This document shows positions 26,363 to 35,010 of a stretch of 64,000 nt of DNA, piece by piece. Positions within the stretch are counted from its first letter, which is position 1. The number at the start of each line of letters is the position of its first letter. The notes beneath the pieces were generated by a model, which was given only the letters and a program-made list of their open reading frames with translations, did not search any database and was not told the origin of the DNA. The DNA is taken from NCBI GenBank assembly GCA_017432285.1, contig JAFRJM010000013.1, positions 1-64,000 on the forward strand. The letters are read 5' to 3'. Origin of the DNA: Oscillospiraceae bacterium (lineage in GTDB: Bacteria; Bacillota; Clostridia; Oscillospirales; Ruminococcaceae). Both the position numbers and the translations under genes were made by a program.

Positions 26363-27166
26363 TTATTTCGTCAGAAACTCGAACAGTCTCTCTGTATAAT
26401 CCGGAGCTGTATCAAATGCTACATGTCCATATCCGTCATAAGAGTATATTTCTGTATCCGGATCGTCTTTCAGACACTCTTTTATCTCTTCAGCCGCATA
26501 TGGTCCGAGAACAGCATCATCAGCTGCACCCAGGATCAGAACAGGGCATCTAACACCTGCCAGTTTTTCCCTGACATCGAAACCGCCGGTGCCTTCCGCT
26601 ATCGTGATGAATCTACTGAGTTCATCGTCTGTGACCGTTTCAGCTATGGAAACCAATACATCCCTATACTGCTCATAGAAATCTTTAGGATACAGTTTTT
26701 CACCAAAGTCCAGATACAGACCAAGTCTGTCGCCAACCTTTGCCATCTCTATCCAGTTATCTATCACAGAACCTTTTTCTATATCTACATGGCATGCGGA
26801 AGATCCCAGAATCAGTTTCTTCACCAGTTCAGGATGCTCTGCTGCTATCACCTGTGCGATCATCCCTCCCTGGGAAGCCCCAAAGATACACACATCCTTA
26901 AGCCCGAGCGCTGTTATGGCTTCAGCAGTGTCTTCAGCCATGTCATAAATAGAATATGATTCGGGCAGATCGGATCTGCGGTCAAAGACATACACGGTGA
27001 ATCTCTCAGCCAGCAACGCATACTGTGCAGCTACCGCATCAGCAGAACCCATCACGCTCTTAACGCTAAGGCCCGGGAGTATTATAAAAGTCTCCCGTCC
27101 TGTCCCGAACCTGAAGAAATCCATGGTGAGTCTTCCGGTATCCACTTTTTCTATCTGTATCGCCAT
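26363..27166 (-). CDS. alpha/beta-fold hydrolase
   Basis: A 267-residue alpha/beta hydrolase. The nucleophile elbow is GASQGG, the catalytic Asp is in LGAADDAVLG and the His in GYGHVAFD near the C terminus. It is cytosolic; an esterase or lipase-like role is likely. ATG 27166 follows AGGAGAGG. It is 13 bp after the GNAT gene and belongs to a three-gene run (HAD, GNAT, hydrolase). Confidence 0.84.
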   Translation of the reverse strand: MAIQIEKVDTGRLTMDFFRFGTGRETFIILPGLSVKSVMGSADAVAAQYALLAERFTVYVFDRRSDLPESYSIYDMAEDTAEAITALGLKDVCIFGASQGGMIAQVIAAEHPELVKKLILGSSACHVDIEKGSVIDNWIEMAKVGDRLGLYLDFGEKLYPKDFYEQYRDVLVSIAETVTDDELSRFITIAEGTGGFDVREKLAGVRCPVLILGAADDAVLGPYAAEEIKECLKDDPDTEIYSYDGYGHVAFDTAPDYTERLFEFLTK

Positions 27167-27179
27167 GTGCCCTCTCCTG

Positions 27180-27620
27180 TCAGTCACACTCAAGCATCAT
27201 CTTCACGTGCGGTATCCCGTCCAGCAAAAACTCTTCGGAGACCGCTTTAAAGCCCTGTTTCTCATAAAGGCCTCTGGCATATACCTGTGCCTCAAGATAT
27301 ATCCTGTCTGCGCCAAAATATTCCCTAGCAACACGGATACCTTCAGAGAGGATCCTTGTGCCATAACCTTTCCTTCGTTCAGCAGCAAGAAGCCTTCCTA
27401 TAGATACGTATTCGCTTTCCACGCCCCTGTCCATGACACGAAGATAAGCAAGGATCTTGCCGTCCTCTTCAAGCCAGACGTGAACAGCATCCCTGTCCAG
27501 TCCGTCGATCTCAAGATATGGGCAATTCTGTTCGACCACGAAGACGGCCACTCTCAGCTCCATTATGCTGTACAATTCTTCCGTGTTCAGTTCGGAATAC
27601 TTTTTCACTATAACCTGCAT
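27180..27620 (-). CDS. GNAT acetyltransferase, ElaA-like
   Basis: A 146-residue GNAT protein of the ElaA type. It has the early ELRVAVFVVEQNCPY segment typical of ElaA, the acetyl-CoA loop ERRKGYGTRIL and the late YEKQGF. The acceptor is unknown. ATG 27620 follows GAGGATAA. It lies 10 bp after the HAD gene and is probably co-transcribed with its neighbours. Confidence 0.84.
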   Translation of the reverse strand: MQVIVKKYSELNTEELYSIMELRVAVFVVEQNCPYLEIDGLDRDAVHVWLEEDGKILAYLRVMDRGVESEYVSIGRLLAAERRKGYGTRILSEGIRVAREYFGADRIYLEAQVYARGLYEKQGFKAVSEEFLLDGIPHVKMMLECD

Positions 27621-27630
27621 ATCATTATCC

Positions 27631-28401
27631 TCAAGCCATGCGGAGCAGCTCGAACAAGTTGCCTCCCGCTATACGGGTTATCTTCTCCGGATAATGGATG
27701 CTGCATTCCACAAGCTGTTTGTCCAGCTGCTCATCAGTATATCCGGCGCTGTTCAGGAATACGCTTCTCATACCGCAGAGATCAGCCAGACGTATGTCCG
27801 TTCCCATATTGTCCCCTATTATCAGCGATTCGTCAGGATCCAGAGAGTATTCTTTCATCAGCTGAAGCAGGAATGCCGGGTCGGGCTTGGCTACACCTTT
27901 ATCAGATGAGATGTAGATCCCGTCAAACAGCTGTGTCAGCCCTGCCTCATCTATCTCCGGATATGTCAGCAACGCCTGAGCATTGGAGAGAAGGAACACC
28001 TTTTTCCCTCTCTTTCTGAGAGCTTTAAGTAAAGGAACAGATTCCGGGTAGACCTTGAATCTTTTCCTTGAGATGATCCTGAACATGCTGGCTGTACACC
28101 TGACCCATGTATCCATATCATTCGGCAGTCTCTCAGGATCTTTTTCAGTCAGCAGTCTCCTGAATACTACACCGAGATCAGGTTCAGGATATTTTGAGCC
28201 ATTTTCTCTTGCGACTTTTTCCGACTCCTCCCTGCACAGCTCCTGGTATCTCATCGTGAGTTCATCCAGTTTATAGGAAGCACCGAATGCCCCGTAATAT
28301 GTTGCCATGCGCTTCCACAACAACAGGCTCGCTTCGTCGGTCCAGATATCCACAAGGGTCCCGTAAAAATCAAATATGTAATTCTGTATCTCAAGATACA
28401 T
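27631..28401 (-). CDS. HAD-superfamily hydrolase
   Basis: A 256-residue haloacid-dehalogenase-like hydrolase. Motif I is FDFYGTLVD, in which the second Asp of the usual DxD is Tyr, as in the DxYGT subgroup; motif II is LLSNAQ, and motif IV is IGDNMGTDIRLA. A cap domain lies at about residues 15-85. Phosphatase or dehalogenase-type activity on a small metabolite is likely. ATG 28401 follows GGGAGAA; a TTG further up is less likely. Confidence 0.83.
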   Translation of the reverse strand: MYLEIQNYIFDFYGTLVDIWTDEASLLLWKRMATYYGAFGASYKLDELTMRYQELCREESEKVARENGSKYPEPDLGVVFRRLLTEKDPERLPNDMDTWVRCTASMFRIISRKRFKVYPESVPLLKALRKRGKKVFLLSNAQALLTYPEIDEAGLTQLFDGIYISSDKGVAKPDPAFLLQLMKEYSLDPDESLIIGDNMGTDIRLADLCGMRSVFLNSAGYTDEQLDKQLVECSIHYPEKITRIAGGNLFELLRMA

Positions 28402-28507
28402 CGCTGCAGTTTCTCCCAATGTAGTATTTAAGTTTATATAAAGGATACTATAATTATTATAGACGATATCGCGATTAAGAAATACTACTCAATGGAGGAA
28501 CAAATAA

Positions 28508-28987
28508 ATGGCAGATCTTGAAAACAAAGTAAAAGAAGTCACAGAGCAGGCTAAAGTTGCAGCAGATCAGGCCAAAGACCTGACCCGCGCAGCAGTCAGT
28601 GACGTTAAAGACGAAGCAGAACTTCTCAAGACAGATGCTAAGGGCTATGCCCAGAGCGCTCTTGAAGATGTAAAGAGCGAAGGCAAAGAGGTCGTTGAGG
28701 AGCTGAAAGCAGCAGTCAAACGCGAGAAACTCGACACCGCTGATACAGAAGGCGCTGCCGGATACAGAGAAAAAGAAGGCGCCGCCCCGAACGGAATCGC
28801 TATCGCGTCCGTAGCACTCGGTGTTCTGTCCATCCTTCTTGGCGGATGGCTCCTCAAAGTATTGCTCGGCGCAGTAGCCTTAGTTCTCGGCGCAAAAGCC
28901 AGAAAAGAGAAACAGACAACACTTGCAACGATGGGTTTCGTTTTCGGTGCAGTCGGCATTATCTTCGGCATAATCAATCTGCTCTAA
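28508..28987 (+). CDS. helical repeat plus two-TM membrane protein
   Basis: A 159-residue protein. Residues 1-80 are a charged amphipathic helix of LEA/apolipoprotein-like composition (Ala, Lys, Glu; Val-Lys-Glu repeats). Residues about 95-159 form two transmembrane segments with a GAKARKEK loop, like DUF4190-type membrane hairpins. A stress or envelope role is possible but unproven. ATG 28508 follows ATGGAGGA; a palindromic TATAAT region lies near 28449. A strong terminator follows. Confidence 0.65.
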   Translation: MADLENKVKEVTEQAKVAADQAKDLTRAAVSDVKDEAELLKTDAKGYAQSALEDVKSEGKEVVEELKAAVKREKLDTADTEGAAGYREKEGAAPNGIAIASVALGVLSILLGGWLLKVLLGAVALVLGAKARKEKQTTLATMGFVFGAVGIIFGIINLL

Positions 28988-29006
28988 CAGAACATTTTTT
29001 CCTAAT

Positions 29007-29046
29007 AAGACAGGTCACAGCAATTTGCTGTGACCTGTCTTATTAT
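29007..29046. terminator. bidirectional rho-independent terminator
   Basis: A 16-bp perfect stem (29007-29022 with 29026-29041) with T-rich flank separates convergent genes. Confidence 0.92.
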
Positions 29047-29059
29047 TGTCCTTTTTCAG

Positions 29060-29995
29060 CTATTCAGCGTCTGCGTACTCGTCGAAGAATGTGAGGATGC
29101 CGTCCTCTACACTCCACTTGAGTTCAGTGTAGTTGTGGATCTCATGGCGGTAACCTGTATAGAGCAGCGTCGTCACATCGTGTCCAGTGTCTGCAAGCCA
29201 GTTGGCACACTGGTATACGCCTGTTCCGTACTGTCCGACCGGATCCTGATCGCCTGCGATATTGTAGATCGGGACATCTGTCGGGACCTTCTTTGCCCAC
29301 TCTTCTCCGGTGATGTCCTTCATCATCTGGAGGAAATACAGCCATGAACGGTTGGATGTGGGTTTCGTGAATGCGTCGAACGGGTCTTCAGCGTGGTCTG
29401 TCTGTACATACGGATCGTCGCAGATCCATTCATTCCCAAGCTTTACGCCTTCTGTGCAGCGTCCGAACATCCATCCCATAAATGCTCCGCCGAGCGTAGG
29501 ATCGGATTCTTCGCCTTTTCCTTCATCGACTAGTTTCTGAACCAGCGCGATGTTCTCGTCGAGATTCGGCCACACACCTGTTGTACCGCAGATAGTTGCG
29601 GCCTTGAGGTCGCTTCCGTATCTCGCCAGATACTGTCTGGTAATGAATGAGCCCATGCTGTGCCCGAACATGAAATACGGGATCCCCGGATATTTCTCCA
29701 CTACCAGGTCATGGAGCTTCTTCTCGTCCTCAACCATCGTGGTGAAGCCCTTGTCGCCCCAGTCGCCCCATCTGTCGTTCTCAATAGCGGTCTTTCCGTG
29801 GCCGACGTGGTCGTCTGCAGCAACGATATAGCCTGCTTCAACAAAGCTTGCTATCATGTGAAGATATCTTCTTGAGTGCTCTCCGAAACCATGGATAAGC
29901 TGGATGATCCCTACAGGCTTGCATGCGGGAACATATATCCATCCGTATACCTGATCTCTCTCGTTGAACGATGCAAATTTTACCTCATGTAACAT
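29060..29995 (-). CDS. alpha/beta hydrolase, monoglyceride-lipase/lysophospholipase-like
   Basis: A 311-residue serine hydrolase of the Hydrolase_4 type. The motif HGFGEHSRRY is diagnostic of the lysophospholipase group, the nucleophile is in FGHSMGS, and catalytic Asp (GDQDPVG) and His (YRHEIHNY) follow. It lacks a signal peptide. ATG 29995 follows AAGGGAG; the frame extends further up but without a ribosome binding site. Monocistronic. Confidence 0.87.
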   Translation of the reverse strand: MLHEVKFASFNERDQVYGWIYVPACKPVGIIQLIHGFGEHSRRYLHMIASFVEAGYIVAADDHVGHGKTAIENDRWGDWGDKGFTTMVEDEKKLHDLVVEKYPGIPYFMFGHSMGSFITRQYLARYGSDLKAATICGTTGVWPNLDENIALVQKLVDEGKGEESDPTLGGAFMGWMFGRCTEGVKLGNEWICDDPYVQTDHAEDPFDAFTKPTSNRSWLYFLQMMKDITGEEWAKKVPTDVPIYNIAGDQDPVGQYGTGVYQCANWLADTGHDVTTLLYTGYRHEIHNYTELKWSVEDGILTFFDEYADAE

Positions 29996-30091
29996 TGTAT
30001 TGCTCTCCCTTTCCGCAGTATTGATCAATCAGATCTTCTGATATTATGATAACACACTTACCTTTTTTTTTCTGTGAAAGCTTGGTTAACA

Positions 30092-30122
30092 AAAAGAACA
30101 GTGATCCAGTCACTGTTCTTTT
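30092..30122 (-). terminator. rho-independent terminator
   Basis: A 13-bp perfect stem (30092-30104 with 30110-30122), with TTTTT on both strands, ends the lipoprotein transcript. Confidence 0.88.
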
Positions 30123-30143
30123 CTCATGCAATATGCTTTTAGA

Positions 30144-30464
30144 TTATTTTACTCTTGTCCAGTAGACATCCTCACCACTGGTGTCCTTGGTACACAACTC
30201 ATCGCCGTTGATCTTGAAAGTGGTATCAAGAGATTCTGTGCCTTCCCACCAGATAGAGAGCTTATCTCCCTTGACCTCATATTTGATGTCTTCCCCGAAA
30301 TATGTTCCTGTGCCGTCGGCATTGAATGTCAGGACATACTCTTCGCCGAAATCATAATCCCTGGGCTCCCATGTCCCGACGAGTTCGTTTTTGCTTTTCC
30401 CGCATGACACAAGCATGAGGCAGATCGTTGCCAGAACAATAAACAATGCAACTGTTCTTTTCAT
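30144..30464 (-). CDS. small lipoprotein
   Basis: A 106-residue predicted lipoprotein. A basic N terminus, hydrophobic stretch and lipobox LVSC give lipidation at C21. The mature part is a small lipocalin-like beta domain starting LVGTWEP, a pattern also seen at the end of the 8866 protein (LNGFW). ATG 30464 follows AAAGGACA. Function unknown. Confidence 0.75.
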   Translation of the reverse strand: MKRTVALFIVLATICLMLVSCGKSKNELVGTWEPRDYDFGEEYVLTFNADGTGTYFGEDIKYEVKGDKLSIWWEGTESLDTTFKINGDELCTKDTSGEDVYWTRVK

Positions 30465-30614
30465 ATTAATTGTCCTTTCCGTATTGGATATTGGTTCTTT
30501 TCCTTCCACCAAATAATAATACACATGAGTTATGTGCTTGTCATCTGTTTTTTGCTTAAGGAATCCTTGACAGACTACCGCCGAGGAACCAGAGAAGCTC
30601 GTGAAGACAAAAAA

Positions 30615-30650
30615 AGATCCGGAGATCTAGGTCTCCGGATCTGTTCCTTT
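30615..30650. terminator. rho-independent terminator after hsp20
   Basis: An 11-bp perfect stem (30615-30625 with 30632-30642) is flanked on the minus strand by TTTTTTTG. It ends the hsp20 transcript. The stretch 30465-30614 is otherwise without features. Confidence 0.92.
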
Positions 30651-30653
30651 TAG

Positions 30654-31109
30654 TTATCCCTCGATGCAGATGGTCTTCTTTTCAGGAAGCTTCGGTGCGT
30701 CTTTCTTCGGAACGTTCAGTTTGAGTACGCCATCTTCAAATTTTGCCTTGATGTCTTCCTCAGTGACATTCTCGCCTACATAGAAGCTTCTTGTCATCGA
30801 TCCTGAGTAACGCTCCTGACGGATCAGTTTGCCTTTGTCGTCCTTCTCTTCTTTATCAAGAGCCTTTGCAGCGTTAACGGTAAGATAACCATTCTCAAGA
30901 TCAAGACTGATCTCATCCTTCTTGAATCCCGGAAGATCGATATCCACTTCGTACTGATCGTCTTTCTCGTGGACGTCTGTCTTCATCATGCGGCCTGCAC
31001 GGTTGCCGTACAGTTTCCTGTCTGCGTCATCAAATGAACGCATTGTCGGGAAATCGAAATTGAATAAATCATCGAATAATCTTTCATTCCAAATTGCTGG
31101 ATATAACAT
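30654..31109 (-). CDS. hsp20: Hsp20/alpha-crystallin small heat-shock protein
   Basis: A 151-residue small heat-shock protein. The alpha-crystallin domain spans about residues 40-140 (DIDLPGFKKDEISL; GVLKLNVPK) with a C-terminal extension. It is an ATP-independent holdase chaperone forming oligomers. ATG 31109 follows AAGGAGG. It is monocistronic and sits behind a CIRCE-overlapped promoter, so HrcA repression and heat induction are expected. Confidence 0.93.
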   Translation of the reverse strand: MLYPAIWNERLFDDLFNFDFPTMRSFDDADRKLYGNRAGRMMKTDVHEKDDQYEVDIDLPGFKKDEISLDLENGYLTVNAAKALDKEEKDDKGKLIRQERYSGSMTRSFYVGENVTEEDIKAKFEDGVLKLNVPKKDAPKLPEKKTICIEG

Positions 31110-31229
31110 TGTAGTAATCCTCCTTAAACTCATGTATTTTTCCTTTCTGTTTTTGGAGCATTGGTTCGGAGAGTATCGGATCCGGAAGTCTGTCCCTTCC
31201 GCTCTGCTCTCTTCCTTTGTTCTGTACTA

Positions 31230-31272
31230 TTTATACACCCAAAAATTAGCACTGTCAATAGGAGAGTGCTAA
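31230..31272 (-). promoter_or_regulatory. hsp20 promoter with CIRCE operator
   Basis: The inverted repeat TTAGCACTG-N9-GAGTGCTAA (31246-31254, 31264-31272) matches the CIRCE consensus at 17 of 18 arm positions. On the minus strand TTGACA (31258-31253) lies inside it and TATAAA (31235-31230) follows after 17 bp. HrcA binding would cover the -35 box. Confidence 0.92.
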
Positions 31273-31304
31273 TTATTTTGTGAACTTTTTGTGAAATAAT
31301 AAAA

Positions 31305-31341
31305 TGCCGATATATCCTTATTTATAAGGCATATATCAGCA
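31305..31341 (-). terminator. rho-independent terminator after the helicase
   Basis: A long stem with one bulge (31305-31320 with 31325-31341) is followed on the minus strand by TTTTATTATTT. It ends the helicase transcript just before the hsp20 promoter. Confidence 0.85.
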
Positions 31342-31371
31342 CTTGTATATATTAACTGCTACGAAAACATG

Positions 31372-33525
31372 CTAAATATCAGATATCTTTTTCAGCTTCG
31401 CGCGGAAAGACAGCACCCTCGGGGTAGCCAGAGAATCAAACTGAATGGTGTAATTGCTGCGCTCCTTGTCTGTCTCAAGAATGGTTCCGTCTCCAAGGAG
31501 GTCGTGATGGACCCGTGTCCCGTCTGGATAAAGGATCGCTTCCAGATCCTCAGGCATGTATTTCTCCTGTGTGGTCACATACTGTCTGGCTTCTCGTATC
31601 AGGCTCTCTTTGGGAGGGTTCACCAGTTCTATCAGTTCCTTGTCTATATCCAGCACGAACCTGGACGGATATCTCGGAGATCCGTCATAGTTCCTGCCCT
31701 CCGCTGCAGTGAGAGTCAGCTGTTCCTCCGCACGGGTCATTGCCACGAACGCGAGACGCCTCTCCTCCTCCATTCCGCTCCGGTCCTTGGTCTTTCTGGA
31801 CGGGAATATGCCCTCATTCATACCGCAAAGGAATACTCTTGGAAACTCCAGTCCTTTAGCGGCATGGACAGTCATCATCTTGACCTGATCAGCCCTGTCC
31901 GGAACATCTGCATTCGTAAACATGGCAACATGAGCCAGATAGTGTTCAGCAGTCGCTTCCTCTCCTATGGTGTTCTCGTAATCGTATATGGACTGCTTGA
32001 GTTCTGCAAGATTGTCCAGCCTCTCCTGACTGCCTTCAGTGCGCAGCGCGATCTCATATCCGCTCTCGTCCAGCAGTTTGGAGAGAAGTTCGGACACAGG
32101 CAGATCGCTGTAGGTGTATGTATAGGATTCCACGAGGCGGATGAACCTGTTGGCTTTCGTTCCTTTGAAGATCTCATCATCCGCAGTCTTTTTAAGGGCT
32201 TGATACAGAGAGCATCCGTTCTGCTGTGCATACTGCTCCAGGAACTCTATCCTGCGTTTGCCTATATTGCGTTTCGGAGAATTCACCACCCTTCTGAAAG
32301 AAAGGTCATCCTGAAACACTACCATTCTGAGATAACTCAGGGCATCTTTGACCTCTGCTCTCCCGAAGAAAGGCACTCCGCTGTATATGTGATACGGGAC
32401 CTTTCCTTCCAGGAACGCTTCCTCAATGCTTCTGGTGACATAGTGAGCCCTGTACAGAACAGTGATATCCTTGTAAGCCGTACCGCTCTCCTTCATTGCC
32501 TTGATCTCTGAAGTGATCCACTTCGCTTCTTCCGCGGTGTTCGCAGCGAAACAGAACCGCACGGGAGGTCCGTCCGGGAGTGTGGGAATGAGGTCTTTAG
32601 GTATCCTGCTAACGTTTTTAGAGATCAGCGAGTTGGATGCGTTCAGGATCTGAGGCGTGGACCGGTAGTTCTTGGTCATCATTATGGTCTTGGTTCCCGG
32701 GAAGTTCTTGTTGAAGTCCATGAGGAACTTCACGTTCGCACCCCTCCAGGTATAAATGGTCTGGTCAGGATCTCCTACGATAAACAGGTTGTGGTGGTAA
32801 TCACATAGCACTTCCATGAGTTCATACTGCAGACCGTCTATATCCTGGAACTCATCTATCATTATGTATTCCAGTCTCTTCTGCCATTTGAGACGTATCT
32901 CTGCGTTCTTCCTGAAGATATACAGGGTGAACTTTATCAGGTCATTGTAGTCGAGTCCGAAGCATTTTTTCTCCTGGTAGAGATAACCGTAGAAGATTAT
33001 GTCGTCCGTCCCCACAGCCGACATATATTTCTCATGAAGATCATCCAGGGACATCCCGATGAGGTCCTCGTAGTACTCAGGTTTCCTGAACAGCTTCTGC
33101 ACCTCTATCATGTCCCTCGCGTCAGAAAAAGTCTTGTCCCTTAGGGTAAGATTCCTCTCCTCATAGATTATCCCGAGCATTGAGTCTATATCGCTGTTGT
33201 CCAGTACAAGAAAGCTCTTCGGGTACTGCACAGCGTTTATGTCCTCCTGAAGGACTGCCACGCAGAAACCGTGGAATGTGTTGATATAACCTGTATCACT
33301 GTCCCCTATGAGGTTGTGAATACGCTGCCGCATCTCGTTGGCTGCTTTGTTCGTAAAAGTCACGCACAGGATATGCTCCGGCAACACTCCCAGTTCATTC
33401 ACCAGATATACGAATCTGTGAGTCAGGGCTCGGGTCTTTCCGGAACCTGCTCCTGCAATCACGCGCACATACCCCTCTGTTGATGTCACCGCCTCGAGCT
33501 GCGCTTCGTTCAGATATGCGTCCAT
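31372..33525 (-). CDS. pcrA: UvrD/Rep/PcrA-type superfamily 1 DNA helicase
   Basis: A 717-residue 3'-5' DNA helicase. Motifs seen in order: Q motif and Walker A GAGSGKT, Ia (VTFTNKAANEM), II (DEFQD), III (GDPDQTIYTWRGA), IV (TKNYRS), V (MTVHAAKGLEF) and VI (LAFVAMTRAEEQL). The C-terminal segment (VHHDLLGDGTI ...) is the PcrA-type beta/tudor-like tail that contacts RNA polymerase in Bacillus. Length is normal for PcrA/UvrD. It works in repair and replication. ATG 33525 follows GGAG. Because several UvrD-like helicases can coexist in one genome, the symbol is tentative. Confidence 0.88.
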   Translation of the reverse strand: MDAYLNEAQLEAVTSTEGYVRVIAGAGSGKTRALTHRFVYLVNELGVLPEHILCVTFTNKAANEMRQRIHNLIGDSDTGYINTFHGFCVAVLQEDINAVQYPKSFLVLDNSDIDSMLGIIYEERNLTLRDKTFSDARDMIEVQKLFRKPEYYEDLIGMSLDDLHEKYMSAVGTDDIIFYGYLYQEKKCFGLDYNDLIKFTLYIFRKNAEIRLKWQKRLEYIMIDEFQDIDGLQYELMEVLCDYHHNLFIVGDPDQTIYTWRGANVKFLMDFNKNFPGTKTIMMTKNYRSTPQILNASNSLISKNVSRIPKDLIPTLPDGPPVRFCFAANTAEEAKWITSEIKAMKESGTAYKDITVLYRAHYVTRSIEEAFLEGKVPYHIYSGVPFFGRAEVKDALSYLRMVVFQDDLSFRRVVNSPKRNIGKRRIEFLEQYAQQNGCSLYQALKKTADDEIFKGTKANRFIRLVESYTYTYSDLPVSELLSKLLDESGYEIALRTEGSQERLDNLAELKQSIYDYENTIGEEATAEHYLAHVAMFTNADVPDRADQVKMMTVHAAKGLEFPRVFLCGMNEGIFPSRKTKDRSGMEEERRLAFVAMTRAEEQLTLTAAEGRNYDGSPRYPSRFVLDIDKELIELVNPPKESLIREARQYVTTQEKYMPEDLEAILYPDGTRVHHDLLGDGTILETDKERSNYTIQFDSLATPRVLSFRAKLKKISDI

Positions 33526-33587
33526 TTTTTCACGCTCCAATATTACTTGAAAAAGTGTAAATCTCTACACTCTATATTATAGAAAAA

Positions 33588-33621
33588 GTACTGTCCAAAA
33601 GTCTGGACAGTACGATTTTTT
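33588..33621. terminator. rho-independent terminator
   Basis: A 10-bp perfect stem (33588-33597 with 33604-33613) is flanked by T-runs on both strands. It ends the three-gene minus-strand operon before the helicase. Confidence 0.88.
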
Positions 33622-33633
33622 GAAATACAGCTG

Positions 33634-34542
33634 CTATGCCCTGCTTCTGATGACCGTTATAACAGCTCCTACGGCTCCAAGGAACACAGGAACTACAAGA
33701 GACCAGAACTTCAGTCCTCCCAGCGCACCCTTATCCTTGGCTTCGAGCCATTTCTGCAGCTCTTCTTCTGTTTCTGCGTCAGCGGTATAGACATAGTAGG
33801 TCTGCCAGTTCTCGTGTTCCTCATCATTCCATGAGATCGCAAAACCTTCTCCGCCGCCGTCCAGCTCCACCATCTCCGGATCACGGATATAGTCCCGCTC
33901 TATCCTGCCCTTAGCGATTATGGAAACAAGCTGGTCCCACTCGGACTCTTTCATCTTCTTTTCTTTCTCAGCTTTTGGTGGGTGAGAAGAATAGAAAACA
34001 TAATCATCTCCATAATGAGCCGCACTCATGTGCCAGTTCGCCTCAATGGACATTCCGGACGAATCCCAGGAGAAAGCTCTTATTGCATCCAGAGAGATAT
34101 CAGTCCCGAATTCAAGGACTTCCTTTTCAGGGAACACCTCACGCGGATCAAATGTATCGCTTACGCCTTCAGCCACCAGCTGATCGCCGTCGTAGTATTC
34201 TACCTTCACGCGCATCCTGTACGGGAATCCGTTCTCCTGGCACGCATACGCCACGTAGTGATCCGCGTCAAAGGAATTGTAGTATACCTGTGTCCTGATC
34301 GCTTCCTTTTCGTTCCCGCTCTCATCAACTGCCTCCAGAATGGCTGTATATTCACCTCCGCCGCTTACAGAAGGTTTTTCCCATTTGGCAAAGCATCTGT
34401 TGTGCATGCGGTCCAGTGTTATCACTAATTGCTCCATGGTCGTATCCCCTTTCTCAGTATCAGCATAGCAAACAGGAACGATACCCGACAGCGTCATGAA
34501 GATCACTGTCAGGAAAAAGAATATTGCCGTCTTCCTTCTCAT
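33634..34542 (-). CDS. secreted protein with C-terminal membrane anchor
   Basis: A 302-residue protein. A signal peptide (about 1-27, cut after CYADT-type site) is followed by a beta-rich exported region and a C-terminal hydrophobic segment (about 276-297) ending in RSRA, i.e. a tail anchor. The first exported part resembles a fibronectin-like domain (MEQLVITLDRM ... EYTAILEAVD). No known family. It is the last gene of an operon with the YunG-like and rhodanese genes. ATG 34542 follows CGGAGGAA. Confidence 0.65.
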   Translation of the reverse strand: MRRKTAIFFFLTVIFMTLSGIVPVCYADTEKGDTTMEQLVITLDRMHNRCFAKWEKPSVSGGGEYTAILEAVDESGNEKEAIRTQVYYNSFDADHYVAYACQENGFPYRMRVKVEYYDGDQLVAEGVSDTFDPREVFPEKEVLEFGTDISLDAIRAFSWDSSGMSIEANWHMSAAHYGDDYVFYSSHPPKAEKEKKMKESEWDQLVSIIAKGRIERDYIRDPEMVELDGGGEGFAISWNDEEHENWQTYYVYTADAETEEELQKWLEAKDKGALGGLKFWSLVVPVFLGAVGAVITVIRSRA

Positions 34543-34560
34543 TCTGTTCCTCCGAAATGA

Positions 34561-34989
34561 CTATTTTGTTTTAAGGTACTCCTTCAGGAGCCGTCTGAGC
34601 TCCTCGTATCTGAGTCTCTTTTCTTCCTTGGCGAAATGGATCTCCCTGAACTGTTCCGGATTGTCCCTGTAATTCAGTTTCTCCTCACCGAACTGCTCGC
34701 TTGCAATGTCGAACAGATCTTCGCCAACAACATTGTAGCAGTGGAAGTTGCCGTCCGGGAGAGGCACCCCGTATACCTTGCCCCCGAATATGTCCTGCGC
34801 AAGGAAAGACGTTATGGAGCATTGTCCCAGAGACGGATTGTCTTTGCTCCAGTCGCTGCGCATCCTTGGAGCGCAGGTATCCGCACACCAGACATCCAGC
34901 ATCGCGCTGTACAGTTCCTCCGGAGATCCTATACCCGGATACTCGTCGCTTACAGGCAGGACCGGTCCTTTTCTTTCCTGATAATACAT
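34561..34989 (-). CDS. YunG-family protein
   Basis: A 142-residue protein. The block DNPSLGQCSITSFLAQDIFG with the later FHCYNVV matches the YunG-type family, whose Cys and His look like a papain-like dyad. The Cys is in GQCS and the His in NFHCYNV. Its biochemical role is not known. It lies 21 bp after the rhodanese gene and 18 bp before the secreted protein gene. ATG 34989 follows GGGAGAA. Confidence 0.7.
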   Translation of the reverse strand: MYYQERKGPVLPVSDEYPGIGSPEELYSAMLDVWCADTCAPRMRSDWSKDNPSLGQCSITSFLAQDIFGGKVYGVPLPDGNFHCYNVVGEDLFDIASEQFGEEKLNYRDNPEQFREIHFAKEEKRLRYEELRRLLKEYLKTK

Positions 34990-35010
34990 CCTATTCTCCC
35001 TGCTCCCTGA

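Noticed and set aside
26997-28019. 340-codon plus-strand frame opposite GNAT and HAD genes
   Set aside because: It spans three real minus-strand genes and their junctions and lacks any recognisable domain.
27631-28401. HAD gene as inactive because DxD is DxY
   Set aside because: The DxYGT form is common in functional members of the family, so the change alone does not imply loss of activity.
31369-32511. 380-codon plus-strand frame opposite the helicase
   Set aside because: It lies entirely within the coding strand of a complete PcrA-type helicase, has no ribosome binding site and shows no family pattern.
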